Source of the DNA: Streptomyces mashuensis
GTDB lineage: Bacteria > Actinomycetota > Actinomycetes > Streptomycetales > Streptomycetaceae
Direction: 5' to 3'
Length of the DNA: 64,000 bases
Assembly (NCBI RefSeq): GCF_014654785.1
Contig: NZ_BNBD01000006.1
Span: forward strand, 310,001-374,000
Below, piece by piece: positions 33,994-42,602 of this stretch (its first letter is position 1; the number at the start of each line of letters is the position of its first letter). A program made the translations under genes and the position numbers. The notes under the pieces were generated by a model. It worked only from the letters and a program-made list of their open reading frames with translations, made no database searches and was not told the origin of the DNA.

Positions 33994-34956
33994 TCATACC
34001 GTCAGCACGACCTTGCCGAACAGGTCGCCACCGGCCATCTTCTCGAACGCCTCGCGGGCCCGGTCCAGCGGCAGCACCGAGTCGATGACCGGCCGGACAC
34101 CGGTCGCGACGCAGAAGCTCAGCAGGTCGGCGAGCTCGTCCTTGGTGCCCATCGTCGAGCCGACGACCTTCAGCTCCAGGAAGAAGATGCGGTTCAGCTC
34201 GGCGGCCGGCGGGTTGGTGCCGCTGGTGGCGCCGGAGATGACGAGGGTGCCGCCGGGCTTCAGGGACTTCACCGAGTGGGACCAGGTGGCCGCGCCCACG
34301 GTCTCGATGACCGCGTCCACGCGCTGCGGCAGCCGGGCGCCCGGCTCGAACGCGGCCTCCGCGCCCAGTTCGACGGCGCGCTTGCGCTTGGCCTCGTCGC
34401 GGCTGGTGGCGTAGACGCGCAGGCCGGCGGCCGCGCCGAGCACGATGGCCGCCGTGGCCACGCCGCCACCGGCGCCCTGCACCAGGATGCTCTGGCCGGG
34501 CCGGACGCCGGCGTTGGTGAACAGCATGCGGTACGCCGTCAGCCAGGCGGTGGGCAGGCAGGCGGCCTGCTCGAACGTGAGCTCCTTGGGCTTGGGCAGC
34601 ACGTTCCACGCCGGTACGGTCACGCGCTCGGCGAAGGTGCCCTGGTAGCGCTCGGTGAGGATGGACCGCGGCTCGCGCGGGCCGACGCCGTGGCCGCTCT
34701 GGCCGATCACGGAGTGGACGACGACCTCGTTGCCGTCCTCGTCAATGCCGGCGGCGTCGCAGCCGAGGATCATCGGCAGGGCCTCCTCGCCCAGGCCCAC
34801 CCCGCGCAGCGACCACAGGTCGTGGTGGTTGAGGGAGGCGGCCTTGACGGTCACGGTGGTCCAGCCGGGCCGGGCCTCGGGGTCGGGGCGCTCCCCCAGC
34901 TCGAGGCCGTTCAGCGGCTGGTCGCGGTCGATGCGTGCGGCGTAGGCAGCGAACAT
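33994..34956 (-). CDS. Zinc-binding-dehydrogenase/quinone-oxidoreductase-type MDR protein
   Basis: A 320-aa protein of the medium-chain dehydrogenase/reductase superfamily. GroES-like N-terminal domain: VTVKAASLNHHDLWSLRG, MILGCDAAG. NAD(P)-binding core: QSILVQGAGGGVATAAIVLGAAAGLRVYATSRDEAKRKRAVELGA. C-terminal VLPLDRAREAFEKMAGGDLFGKVVLTV. The cysteine-rich structural zinc lobe is missing, so it is more like the quinone reductase branch. The minus-strand TAGGTT lies six bases before the ATG (34963-34968), indicating a leaderless start. Substrate unknown. Ends 8 bp before the GH5 start on the same strand. Confidence 0.85.
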   Translation of the reverse strand: MFAAYAARIDRDQPLNGLELGERPDPEARPGWTTVTVKAASLNHHDLWSLRGVGLGEEALPMILGCDAAGIDEDGNEVVVHSVIGQSGHGVGPREPRSILTERYQGTFAERVTVPAWNVLPKPKELTFEQAACLPTAWLTAYRMLFTNAGVRPGQSILVQGAGGGVATAAIVLGAAAGLRVYATSRDEAKRKRAVELGAEAAFEPGARLPQRVDAVIETVGAATWSHSVKSLKPGGTLVISGATSGTNPPAAELNRIFFLELKVVGSTMGTKDELADLLSFCVATGVRPVIDSVLPLDRAREAFEKMAGGDLFGKVVLTV

Positions 34957-35164
34957 GATCCGAACCTAGCCGGGTGCCGGTGTGCGGCGGAACCACGCGG
35001 ACGTGTGACGCGCGCCGCGCACGGCACGGCGGTGCCGTCCACCGCGGCGTCCGGCAACGGGCGTAACCGCGGCAGGAGGCGGTCCCTCCTCGTTGACCCC
35101 GGGTGGCGGCGCGGAGTTGGCTGCGGCCCGGGAACAGCGGGACCGGACGGCATCAGGGGGGATC

Positions 35165-36529
35165 ATGGAACGACGGAGCAGACGGAACGGGAGACGGACC
35201 GGGAGCCGGATACGCGTCGCGCTCGCGGCCGCCGTGGCCTGCGGGACAGCGGCGGCGGTCCTGCCCTCGGCGGCCGGGGCCGTGCAGTCGCCGCCGCCGA
35301 AGTTCATCGAGCGGGTGAGCGTGGGCGCCGACCAGCGGCAGGCCGACGCGCCGAGCGCCGGAGCGGGCCTGAACGGCGGCGGCCGCTACGCGGTGTTCGT
35401 CTCCACGGCGTCCGGCCTGGTGCCGGGCGTCAAGGGCGGCCACCGGCTGGTCTACGTCCGGGACCTGCTGTCCAGCGACACCAGGCTGATCAGCGCGGCC
35501 CCGGACGGCACGGCGGCCGACGGCGACTCGTACGGCGCGAGCATCAGCGGCAACGGGCGGTACGTGGTCTTCGACTCGGAGGCCGGCAACATCGTGCCCG
35601 GCCGGGCCCCGGACCACCACCGGGACATCTACGTCCGCGACCTGTTCACCGGCCGCACCGAGCGTCTGCTCCCCGGCGCCAAGGGCCCGGCGAAGGTCTC
35701 CGACACGCCGTCGGTCACCGCCGACGGCCGGTACGTGGCCTTCACGTCGGAGCGGGACGACCTGGTGCCCGGCGACACCAACAACACCTGGGACGTCTTC
35801 GTCCGGGACCGCCTGACGGGCCGCACGACCCGGGTGAGTGTGAACGAGAAGGGCGGCCAGAGCGGCTACGGCGGTCACTCCCCGGTCATCAGTGCCGACG
35901 GCAGCCGGGTCGTCTTCAAGAGCTACCAGGGGCTGACGGCCGACAGCAACCACGGCGGCATCCACGGCAAGCCGCGGGCGCGCGGCCTGTACGCCCACGA
36001 CCTGCGGACGCACCGCACCTGGCTGGCCGGCAAGACGTACCAGGGCAGGTTCCTCTACGTGTACGAAACGCCGGCGATCAGCGGCGACGGGCGCTACGTG
36101 GTCTTCAAGACGGGCGCCAGGGTGGTGCCCGGGGAGAACGACAACAGCGACGACGTCTTCGTCCGTGACCTCGACCGCGACACCGTGCGGAGGGTGAGCG
36201 AGACGCCGGACGGGAAGCCCCAGAACGGCTCCGCGTGGGGCGGGATGGCCATGAGCACCGACGGCAACAAGGTGTTCTTCTCCTCGTCCGCCTCGAACCT
36301 GGCGCCCGGTGGCAACCGCGGGATCGAGGACGTCTTCGTCCGCGACCTGCGCACGAACACGATCGAGCGGGTCAGCGTCGGCAAGGGCGGGATCAAGGCG
36401 AACGGCCGCTCCAGCGTCGTCGCGGTCGACCGCACCGGCTCCAGGGTCCTCTTCGACAGCGAGGCCGGCAACCTCGTGCCCGGCGACACCAACAAGGTGC
36501 AGGACGTCTTCCTCCGCCTTCTGCGCTGA
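35165..36529 (+). CDS. Secreted beta-propeller (PD40/WD40-like) repeat protein
   Basis: A 454-aa protein from ATG 35165, close behind a GGGGG purine run. Signal peptide at about residues 1-39 (RIRVALAAAVACGTAAAVLPSAAGA). The mature part is six to seven blades of the pattern ISGNGRYVVFDSEAGNIVPG ... DIYVRDLFTGRTERL; parallel copies are ITADGRYVAFTSERDDLVPGDTNNTWDVFVRD, ISADGSRVVFKS, ISGDGRYVVFKTGARVVPGENDNSDDVFVRD and VDRTGSRVLFDSEAGNLVPGDTNKVQDVFLR. TolB-type propellers of this kind are abundant secreted proteins in Streptomyces, usually of unknown ligand. A terminator follows directly. Confidence 0.85.
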   Translation: MERRSRRNGRRTGSRIRVALAAAVACGTAAAVLPSAAGAVQSPPPKFIERVSVGADQRQADAPSAGAGLNGGGRYAVFVSTASGLVPGVKGGHRLVYVRDLLSSDTRLISAAPDGTAADGDSYGASISGNGRYVVFDSEAGNIVPGRAPDHHRDIYVRDLFTGRTERLLPGAKGPAKVSDTPSVTADGRYVAFTSERDDLVPGDTNNTWDVFVRDRLTGRTTRVSVNEKGGQSGYGGHSPVISADGSRVVFKSYQGLTADSNHGGIHGKPRARGLYAHDLRTHRTWLAGKTYQGRFLYVYETPAISGDGRYVVFKTGARVVPGENDNSDDVFVRDLDRDTVRRVSETPDGKPQNGSAWGGMAMSTDGNKVFFSSSASNLAPGGNRGIEDVFVRDLRTNTIERVSVGKGGIKANGRSSVVAVDRTGSRVLFDSEAGNLVPGDTNKVQDVFLRLLR

Positions 36530-36548
36530 GAGACCGGGGGCATACGGC

Positions 36549-36588
36549 GACGGGGCCGGCCCGCGCATCGCGGTCCGGCCCCGTCTTT
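36549..36588 (+). terminator. Terminator between propeller gene and malic enzyme gene
   Basis: GACGGGGCCGG (36549-36559) pairs with CCGGCCCCGTC (36575-36585), followed by TTT. A perfect 11-bp stem between convergent genes. Confidence 0.78.
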
Positions 36589-36610
36589 GCGTACGGGTGC
36601 TGCGGCGGCG

Positions 36611-37831
36611 TCAGACGCGCGCCACGCCCTCCGCGCGCGCCGCCGCCGCGACGGCCGCGGTCACGGCCGGGGCGACGCGCTCGTCGAACGGCGAGGGGAT
36701 GACGCAGTCCGCGCTGAGCTCGTCGGCGACCACGGCGGCGAGGGCCTCGGCGGCCGCCAGCTTCATGCCCTCGGTGATGCGCGAGGCACGCACCTGGAGG
36801 GCGCCGGCGAAGATGCCGGGGAACGCCAGCACGTTGTTGATCTGGTTGGGGTAGTCGCTGCGGCCGGTGGCGACCACGGCGGCGTACTTGTGCGCGACGT
36901 CCGGGTGGATCTCCGGGTTCGGGTTGGCCATGGCGAACACGATGGCGTCCTTGGCCATCTTGGCCACCGCGGCCTCGGCGATCGTGCCGCCGGAGACACC
37001 GATGAAGACGTCGGCGCCGTCCAGCGCGGTCTCCAACGGGCCGGACAGACCGACCTTGTTGGTGAAGCCGGCCAGCTCGCGCTTGACGTCGGTCAGGTCC
37101 TCGCGGTCGCGCGAGACGATGCCCTTGCGGTCGCAGACGGCCACGTCGCCGATGCCCGCCTCCACCAGGATGCGGGCGATGGCCACGCCGGCCGCGCCCG
37201 CGCCCGAGATGACGCCGCGCAGCTCGCCCAGGGACCGGCCGGTCAGCCGCGCGGCGTTGCGCAGTGCCGCCAGGGTGACGACGGCGGTGCCGTGCTGGTC
37301 GTCGTGGAAGACGGGGATGTCCACGCGCTCCTGGAGCTTGCGCTCCACCTCGAAGCAGCGCGGCGCGGAGATGTCCTCCAGGTTGATGCCGCCGAACGAG
37401 GGGGCGAGCCGGGCGACGGTCTCCACGATCTCGTCGGTGTCGCGGCAGTCGAGGGCCACGGGCACGGCGTCGACGCCGCCGAACTGCTTGAAGAGGATGG
37501 CCTTGCCCTCCATCACGGGCAGGGACGCCTCCGGGCCGATGTCGCCCAGGCCCAGCACGGCGCTGCCGTCCGTGACCACGGCGACGACCTTCGACTTCCA
37601 GGTGTAGTCGTGAACCAGCTCGGGGTGTTCCGCGATGGCGCTGCAGACCTTGGCGACGCCCGGCGTGTACGCCAGGGACAGGTCGTCGCGGTCCCGCACG
37701 GGCACCGTCGCCCGGATCTCCATCTTTCCGCCCCGGTGCAGGGCGAAGGCCGGGTGGCCGAACTCGCCCCCGCCGGCGCCCTCCGGCACGCCCGCGCTCT
37801 CGCTCCGAGGATTCACAATCTCCGCTGCCAC
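36611..37831 (-). CDS. NAD(P)-dependent malic enzyme
   Basis: A 406-aa protein from GTG 37831 (VAAEIVNPRSESAGV). Malic-enzyme signatures: LAYTPGVAKVCSAI, VAVVTDGSAVLGLGDIGPEASLPVMEGKA, GGINLEDISAPRCFEVE, PVFHDDQHGTAVV (metal-binding D-D), and a Rossmann domain from VISGAGAAGVAIARILVEAG through DVFIGVSGG and VFAMANPNPE. The short, ~400-residue bacterial form decarboxylates malate to pyruvate. Cofactor preference cannot be decided from sequence. It is divergent from the glutamate transporter operon across 541 bp, and convergent with the propeller gene. Confidence 0.93.
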   Translation of the reverse strand: MAAEIVNPRSESAGVPEGAGGGEFGHPAFALHRGGKMEIRATVPVRDRDDLSLAYTPGVAKVCSAIAEHPELVHDYTWKSKVVAVVTDGSAVLGLGDIGPEASLPVMEGKAILFKQFGGVDAVPVALDCRDTDEIVETVARLAPSFGGINLEDISAPRCFEVERKLQERVDIPVFHDDQHGTAVVTLAALRNAARLTGRSLGELRGVISGAGAAGVAIARILVEAGIGDVAVCDRKGIVSRDREDLTDVKRELAGFTNKVGLSGPLETALDGADVFIGVSGGTIAEAAVAKMAKDAIVFAMANPNPEIHPDVAHKYAAVVATGRSDYPNQINNVLAFPGIFAGALQVRASRITEGMKLAAAEALAAVVADELSADCVIPSPFDERVAPAVTAAVAAAARAEGVARV

Positions 37832-38372
37832 TTTTCTTGACCCCTTTGTCAGTTTCAGTCGAGGGTAACCGCCCCTGGGTTCGCGGAGCGGGTCGGGCAC
37901 CGCGCCGCCGGCCCGGCGGGCGGTCGGCCGCCGCGGGGCAGGAACGGGCGCGGGGGGCGCCGTCGCGTGCACGCCCTGGGCCCCCGGGTGAGGGGTGTGA
38001 CTGGTCTTTGTACCGGAAGACCGTGTGCGCGACGAGTGAGTTACCGGCTGGTTGTGTTCCGGCACGGGTGTGTCGCGAGGGACGGATGCCCACATGGTGA
38101 GACACGCGGCAGGTGAGATCGATCTCGTGGCGAGCAGCGTCGCAGAACGGACAGCGCAGTAAAAAGGTGGAGGAACCTCCTCGTACCGAGCGGGGATCAC
38201 CCGTTATCCGATTTTGACATCGTCAGCCCCCCGAATGGGCTGGTCCGGATGGCAAGATGCGCAGACCGCACGAGGTCGCGGCGCACGACGAAGTGTGCTC
38301 CACCCGTGCTGGACCCCGCGTGAATCCAGTGTGAACAGTCGGCTCTCCCCTCACCTGCAGGAGGAACCAGCA
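37832..38372. other. 541-bp divergent intergenic region
   Basis: Between the malic enzyme start and the transporter binding-protein gene. I see a TTGACA hexamer (38214-38219) without an obvious partner, the palindrome GGAGGAACCTCC (about 38169-38180) and an AGGAGG ribosome binding site just before 38373. No convincing reading frame and no tRNA were recognised. It probably contains two divergent promoters and a long untranslated leader for the transporter operon. Confidence 0.5.
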
Positions 38373-39335
38373 ATGACCGCAAGCACCACCCCCCGCCCGG
38401 CGGGCGCCAGGAGTCGCACGGCCGCCGTCGGCGCGATCGCGGTCGCCGGCGCCCTGCTGCTGACCGGATGCGGCGACCAGCGGGACAAGCCCGGCACCGG
38501 CAACGGCGCCGCCCAGGGCTCCCAGGCGCCGCTCTTCTCCAAGCTGCCCCCTCGGATCCAGAGCTCCAAGGTCATCCGGATCGGCTCGGACATCGCGTAC
38601 GCCCCCGTGGAGTTCAAGAAGGACGGCAAGACGGTCGGCATCGACCCGGACATCGCCGCGGCCCTCGCCAAGCAGCTCGGCGTCCGCGTCGAGTTCAACA
38701 ACGGCACCTTCGACACCCTGATCACCGGTCTGCGCTCCAAGCGGTACGACCTGGCGATGTCCGCGATGACCGACACCAAGGACCGGCAGGAGGGCATCGA
38801 CTCCAAGACCGGCAAGAAGGCCGGTGAGGGCGTCGACTTCGTCGACTACTTCAACGCGGGCGTGTCCATCTACACCAAGAAGGGCGACACCAAGGGCATC
38901 AACGGCTGGGACGACCTCTGCGGCAAGAAGATCGCCGTGGAGCGCGGCACGGTCTCGGACGACCTGGCGAAGAAGCAGTCCGAGAAGTGCCAGCAGGACG
39001 AGAAGGACGCCATCTCCATCGAGGCGTTCGACACGGACGTGGAGGCCCAGACCCGGCTGAAGGCCGGTGGCGTCGACGCCGTCTCCAGCGACTTCCCGGT
39101 CGCGGCGTACGCGGTGAAGACCTCCGGCGGCGGCAACGACTTCGAGGCCGTGGGCGACCAGGTGCAGGCCGCGCCGTACGGCATCGCCGTGGCGAAGGAC
39201 AACGCGCAGCTCAGGGACGCCGTCAAGGCGGCGCTGGAGGAGATCGTCAAGAACGGCGACTACGCGAAGGTGCTGAAGACCTGGGGCGTGGAGGCCGGCG
39301 CCATCAAGGAAGTGAAGGTCAACGGCGGCACCTGA
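38373..39335 (+). CDS. Glutamate/amino-acid ABC transporter substrate-binding lipoprotein
   Basis: A 320-aa protein from ATG 38373 with AGGAGG upstream. Lipoprotein signal peptide ends in the lipobox LLLTGC (acylated Cys about residue 33), followed by a Gly/Gln-rich linker. The periplasmic-binding-protein type 2 fold of polar amino-acid transporters follows: VIRIGSDIAYAPVEFKKDGKTVGIDPDIAAALAKQLGVRVEFNNGTFDTLITGL, DLAMSAMTDTKDRQ, LCGKKIAVERGTVSD, YGIAVAKDNAQLRDAVKAALEEI. It is held at the outer face of the membrane and delivers substrate to the permease encoded next. Family clear; substrate likely an amino acid. Confidence 0.91.
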   Translation: MTASTTPRPAGARSRTAAVGAIAVAGALLLTGCGDQRDKPGTGNGAAQGSQAPLFSKLPPRIQSSKVIRIGSDIAYAPVEFKKDGKTVGIDPDIAAALAKQLGVRVEFNNGTFDTLITGLRSKRYDLAMSAMTDTKDRQEGIDSKTGKKAGEGVDFVDYFNAGVSIYTKKGDTKGINGWDDLCGKKIAVERGTVSDDLAKKQSEKCQQDEKDAISIEAFDTDVEAQTRLKAGGVDAVSSDFPVAAYAVKTSGGGNDFEAVGDQVQAAPYGIAVAKDNAQLRDAVKAALEEIVKNGDYAKVLKTWGVEAGAIKEVKVNGGT

Positions 39336-39389
39336 CCTTCGGTCCGCTGCCCCACCCCTTCCTGCCCCTTCCCCCGAAAGGCATGACCG

Positions 39390-40544
39390 GTGACCTCTTC
39401 CACCCCCTCACCCGACGAGCCGGACAAGGCCGAGAAGGCCGACAAGGCCGAAACCCCTGACAAGGCCGAGAACGTCGAGAAGGCCGAAAAGGCCGAAAAG
39501 GCCGGCGAGACCCCCAAGGCCGCCAAGCTCGAAAAGGCCGAGAAGGCCGAGACGGCTGACAAGGCCGGCGAGACCGCCAAGGACGATCCGCCCGCCGACC
39601 CCGCCGATCCGCCCGCCGATCCGCCCGCCGGCTCCGCCGCGAAGGCCCAGCCCGAGGCCATCAAGGCCATCCCCGTCCGTCACTACGGTCGCTGGATCTC
39701 CGCCGTCGTCGTCCTGGCCCTGCTCGGCCTGCTGGTGAACGCCTTCGCCACCGCGAACGTCCACTACAGCGCCATCCCCGACTACATCTTCGACTCCTCC
39801 GTCCTCTCCGGCCTCGGCAAGACGGTCCTCATCTCGGTGCTGGCCATGGTGCTCGGCCTGGTCCTGGGCATCGTGCTGGCCGTGATGCGGCTGTCGAAGA
39901 ACCCCGTGACGTCGTCCGTCGCCTGGGTCTACATCTGGTTCTTCCGGGGCACCCCGGTCTTCGTCCAGCTGCTGCTGTGGTTCAACCTCGCGCTGATCTT
40001 CCCGTACATCAACCTCGGCCCCATCTACCGGGACGAGATGAGCGACTTCATGACCCCCTTCGTGGCCGCGCTGCTCGGCCTGGGGCTCAACGAGGCCGCG
40101 TACATGTCGGAGATCGTCCGGGCCGGCATCCAGTCGGTCGACGAGGGCCAGACCGAGGCCGCCCACGCGCTGGGCATGAGCCAGGGCAGGACGCTGCGCC
40201 GCATCGTGCTGCCGCAGGCGATGCGCGTCATCGTCCCGCCGACCGGCAACGAGTTCATCAACATGCTGAAGACCTCGTCGCTGGCGGCGAGCGCCGCCCA
40301 GTACCTGGAGCTGCTGCGCTCCACCTCCGACATCGGGCAGACCACCGGCGCCACGGTCGAGATGCTGTTCCTGGCCGCCACCTGGTACCTGATCCTCACC
40401 AGCGTCTTCAGCGTCGGCCAGTTCTACCTGGAGCGCCACTACGCGCGCGGCTCGCTGCGCACCCTGCCGCTGACCCCTTGGCAGAAGGTCAAGGCGAACC
40501 TGTCCACCTTCAGCAACCGTGCCAAGGGAGGCGTCACCGCATGA
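39390..40544 (+). CDS. Amino-acid ABC transporter permease with KAE-rich N-terminal extension
   Basis: A 384-aa protein from GTG 39390. The first ~90 residues are a low-complexity acidic/basic stretch built from KAEKADKAE-like units and then DPPADP repeats; they precede the first membrane helix and should be cytosolic. The permease domain begins at about residue 105 (WISAVVVLALLGLLVNAFATANV) and contains the His/Glu/Gln permease signature: GLGKTVLISVLAMVLGLVLGIVLAVMRLS, FRGTPVFVQLLLWF, and the EAA loop EAAYMSEIVRAGIQSVDEGQTEAAHALGMSQ. It overlaps the ATPase gene by 4 nt. The extension is unusual for this family and may be disordered. Confidence 0.9.
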   Translation: MTSSTPSPDEPDKAEKADKAETPDKAENVEKAEKAEKAGETPKAAKLEKAEKAETADKAGETAKDDPPADPADPPADPPAGSAAKAQPEAIKAIPVRHYGRWISAVVVLALLGLLVNAFATANVHYSAIPDYIFDSSVLSGLGKTVLISVLAMVLGLVLGIVLAVMRLSKNPVTSSVAWVYIWFFRGTPVFVQLLLWFNLALIFPYINLGPIYRDEMSDFMTPFVAALLGLGLNEAAYMSEIVRAGIQSVDEGQTEAAHALGMSQGRTLRRIVLPQAMRVIVPPTGNEFINMLKTSSLAASAAQYLELLRSTSDIGQTTGATVEMLFLAATWYLILTSVFSVGQFYLERHYARGSLRTLPLTPWQKVKANLSTFSNRAKGGVTA

Positions 40545-41302
40545 CCGCGATGGTGAAGGCCGAGGGCGTCCACAAGTCCTACGGCACCGCGCACATCCTC
40601 AAGGGCATCGACCTGGAGGTCGCCCCGCGCGAGGTGTTCTGCCTGATCGGCCCGTCCGGCTCCGGCAAGTCCACCTTCCTGCGCTGCATCAACCACCTGG
40701 AGCAGATCAACGCCGGCCGGCTCTACGTGGACGGCGAGCTGGTGGGCTACCGCCAGCAGGGCAACAAGCTGTACGAGCTCAAGGACAGCGAGGTGGCCCG
40801 CAACCGCCGGGACATCGGCATGGTGTTCCAGCGCTTCAACCTCTTCCCGCACATGACCGCGCTGGGCAACGTCATGGAGGCCCCCGTCCAGGTCAAGGGC
40901 GAGAGCAAGGCGGTGGCCCGGGAGCGGGCCCTGAAGCTGCTCGACCGGGTGGGCCTGGCGGACAAGGCGGACAACTACCCCTCGCAGCTCTCCGGCGGCC
41001 AGCAGCAGCGCGTCGCCATCGCCCGCGCGCTGGCGATGGAGCCCAAGCTGATGCTGTTCGACGAGCCGACCTCCGCGCTGGACCCGGAGCTGGTGGGCGA
41101 CGTCCTCGACGTCATGCGGGGCCTCGCCGAGGACGGCATGACGATGATCGTCGTCACGCATGAGATGGGCTTCGCCCGCGAGGTCGGCGACTCGGTGGTC
41201 TTCATGGACCAGGGCGTGGTCGTCGAGTCGGGCCACCCGCGCGAGGTGCTCACCAACCCGCAGCACGACCGGACGAAGGCGTTCCTGTCGAAGGTGCTGT
41301 AG
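40541..41302 (+). CDS. Amino-acid ABC transporter ATP-binding protein
   Basis: A 253-aa protein from ATG 40541. All ATPase motifs are present: Walker A GPSGSGKSTFLRCIN, Q-loop VFQRFNLFPHMT, signature SQLSGGQQQRVAIARALAM, Walker B LMLFDEPTSALDP and H-loop VVTHEMGFAREV. It belongs to the polar amino-acid uptake (GlnQ/HisP) subfamily, with the usual 'ELKDSEVARNRRDIGMVFQ' region. It energises uptake with the preceding permease and binding protein. A perfect palindromic terminator follows 10 bp after the stop. Confidence 0.95.
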   Translation: MTAMVKAEGVHKSYGTAHILKGIDLEVAPREVFCLIGPSGSGKSTFLRCINHLEQINAGRLYVDGELVGYRQQGNKLYELKDSEVARNRRDIGMVFQRFNLFPHMTALGNVMEAPVQVKGESKAVARERALKLLDRVGLADKADNYPSQLSGGQQQRVAIARALAMEPKLMLFDEPTSALDPELVGDVLDVMRGLAEDGMTMIVVTHEMGFAREVGDSVVFMDQGVVVESGHPREVLTNPQHDRTKAFLSKVL

Positions 41303-41312
41303 GAGTCCACCC

Positions 41313-41368
41313 ACGAGTGCCGGACGGCCCCGGCGGCGGTACCGCCGCCGGGGCCGTCCGGCACTCGT
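41313..41368 (+). terminator. 56-bp perfect palindrome after the ABC transporter operon
   Basis: Two exact 28-bp reverse-complement halves meet at GGTACC; the arms contain GTGCCGGACGGCCCCGG and its complement. It starts 10 bp after the ATPase stop and should form a very stable, loopless hairpin. Confidence 0.88.
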
Positions 41369-41459
41369 TGTCCACGTGCTCGGTGTAATACCCTCGGAAC
41401 TGCCATATCCATTACGGGCCCCGGGCCGACCGGAGGGGCCGCCGGCAGAGGGATCACGC

Positions 41460-42089
41460 GTGGAACTGTCCTCGTACTCGGACTACGCCGTGCGGCTGGT
41501 GAACAGCGAGCAGCCGGCGCGCGGCACCGACGCGCTGACCTCGCTCGACGCCGTACGGGACCTCTTCAGCCCCGGCTCGTCGGCCGCCCGCCGGCTGAGC
41601 GACGGCGACCTCACGCGGCTGCGCGCCGTGCGCGGCCGGCTGCGCGCCGTCTTCGAGGCCGCCGCCGAGGGCGACGAGGTACGGGCCGTCGACCTGCTCA
41701 ACGCGCTGCTGATGGAGTTCCCGGTCAGCCCGCAGATCTCCGGGCACGAGTACCGCGACGAGGACGGCCGGCCCAAGTGGCACATGCACATCGCCGACCA
41801 CGCCGCCAACGCGGGCGCCGCCTACACCGCCACGGCCTGCATGGGCCTCGCCGTGCACCTCACCGAGCTCGGCATCGACCGGCTCGGCATCTGCCAGGCC
41901 ACGCCCTGCCGCAACGCCTACCTCGACACCTCCACCAACCGGTCGCGCCGCTACTGCTCCGACCGCTGCGCCACCCGGGCCAACGTCGCCGCCTACCGGG
42001 CCCGCAAGCGCCAGGGCGACCGGCCGGAGGAGCGCAGCGGCCGCACGGCCGACAGCGCCCACGACAGCAGCGCCCCCACCGACCGCTGA
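41460..42089 (+). CDS. CGNR zinc-finger domain protein
   Basis: A 209-aa protein from GTG 41460 (VELSSYSDYAVRLVNSEQPARG). The N-terminal ABATE-like helical domain is followed by the C-terminal treble-clef-type CGNR zinc finger: GICQATPCRNAYLDTSTNRSRRYCSDRCATRANVAAYRARK, with cysteine pairs in C-x4-C and C-x3-C spacing. Members are considered stress-related or ligand-dependent DNA-binding proteins. The last 97 nt overlap the tail of sodX on the other strand, so the C-terminal charged tails of both proteins are encoded by the same DNA. Confidence 0.85.
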   Translation: MELSSYSDYAVRLVNSEQPARGTDALTSLDAVRDLFSPGSSAARRLSDGDLTRLRAVRGRLRAVFEAAAEGDEVRAVDLLNALLMEFPVSPQISGHEYRDEDGRPKWHMHIADHAANAGAAYTATACMGLAVHLTELGIDRLGICQATPCRNAYLDTSTNRSRRYCSDRCATRANVAAYRARKRQGDRPEERSGRTADSAHDSSAPTDR

Positions 42090-42445
42090 CCGGCCCCCGG
42101 CGGGGGCCGCAGCCGCAGCCAGGCCCGGGCCACCACGAGGTCGTCCGGGACCGTGCCGAACTCCCTGCTGTCGTTCTCGACCAGGGGGTTGTCGCCCGTC
42201 ACCCACCAGCCGCCGTCCCGGCGCTCCGCCGCCCGCTTGACGATGAGCAGGTCCTGCCGGAAGGGGTGCCGCAGCACCACCACGTCACCCGGGCGCACAC
42301 CGGCCCCGTAGCGCACGACGAGCCGGTCGCCCGGGTTCAGGGTCGGCACCATCGAGGGGTTGTAGACCTCGGCGAGCCCGGTCCGCAGCAGTCCGTGACG
42401 CTCACGCTCGAGCTCGTGCCCGCGTTCGTCGACTTGCTCCTGCAC
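41993..42445 (-). CDS. sodX: Nickel-type superoxide dismutase maturation protease
   Basis: A 150-aa protein from GTG 42445, with GGAGG seven bases upstream. It is an S26 signal-peptidase-like enzyme: nucleophile Ser about residue 31 in NPSMVPTL and general-base Lys about residue 70 in DLLIVKRAAE, plus WWVTGDNP. Its only known role is to remove the short SodN propeptide so that the N-terminal His can ligate nickel. It is divergent from sodN, 157 bp away. The C-terminal ~35 residues (from PPPGAGQ to RLRAR) are Arg/Ser-rich and overlap the CGNR gene; they are probably not needed for catalysis. Confidence 0.92.
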   Translation of the reverse strand: MQEQVDERGHELERERHGLLRTGLAEVYNPSMVPTLNPGDRLVVRYGAGVRPGDVVVLRHPFRQDLLIVKRAAERRDGGWWVTGDNPLVENDSREFGTVPDDLVVARAWLRLRPPPGAGQRSVGALLSWALSAVRPLRSSGRSPWRLRAR

Positions 42446-42560
42446 CTCGGCACCTCCGTGTCTCTCCGCCACCTCCCGGGCTCGCGCCCGGTCCCAGCCT
42501 GACACCGGTCTTTCGACGCGGGCCCCCGGGGCACCCGAGAAAAGCCTTCCCGTACCGAGT

Positions 42561-42566
42561 AATCTC
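42561..42566 (+). promoter_or_regulatory. Probable -10 hexamer of the sodN promoter
   Basis: TAATCT lies 37 bp before the sodN start in the sodX-sodN divergent region, giving a short leader that contains GAGGAAGG. In Streptomyces the nickel sensor Nur acts mainly on sodF and nickel uptake; I see no clear Nur box here. Confidence 0.45.
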
Positions 42567-42602
42567 GCACCTGAGAAGACGATCACGAGGAAGGACAGCT
42601 AC

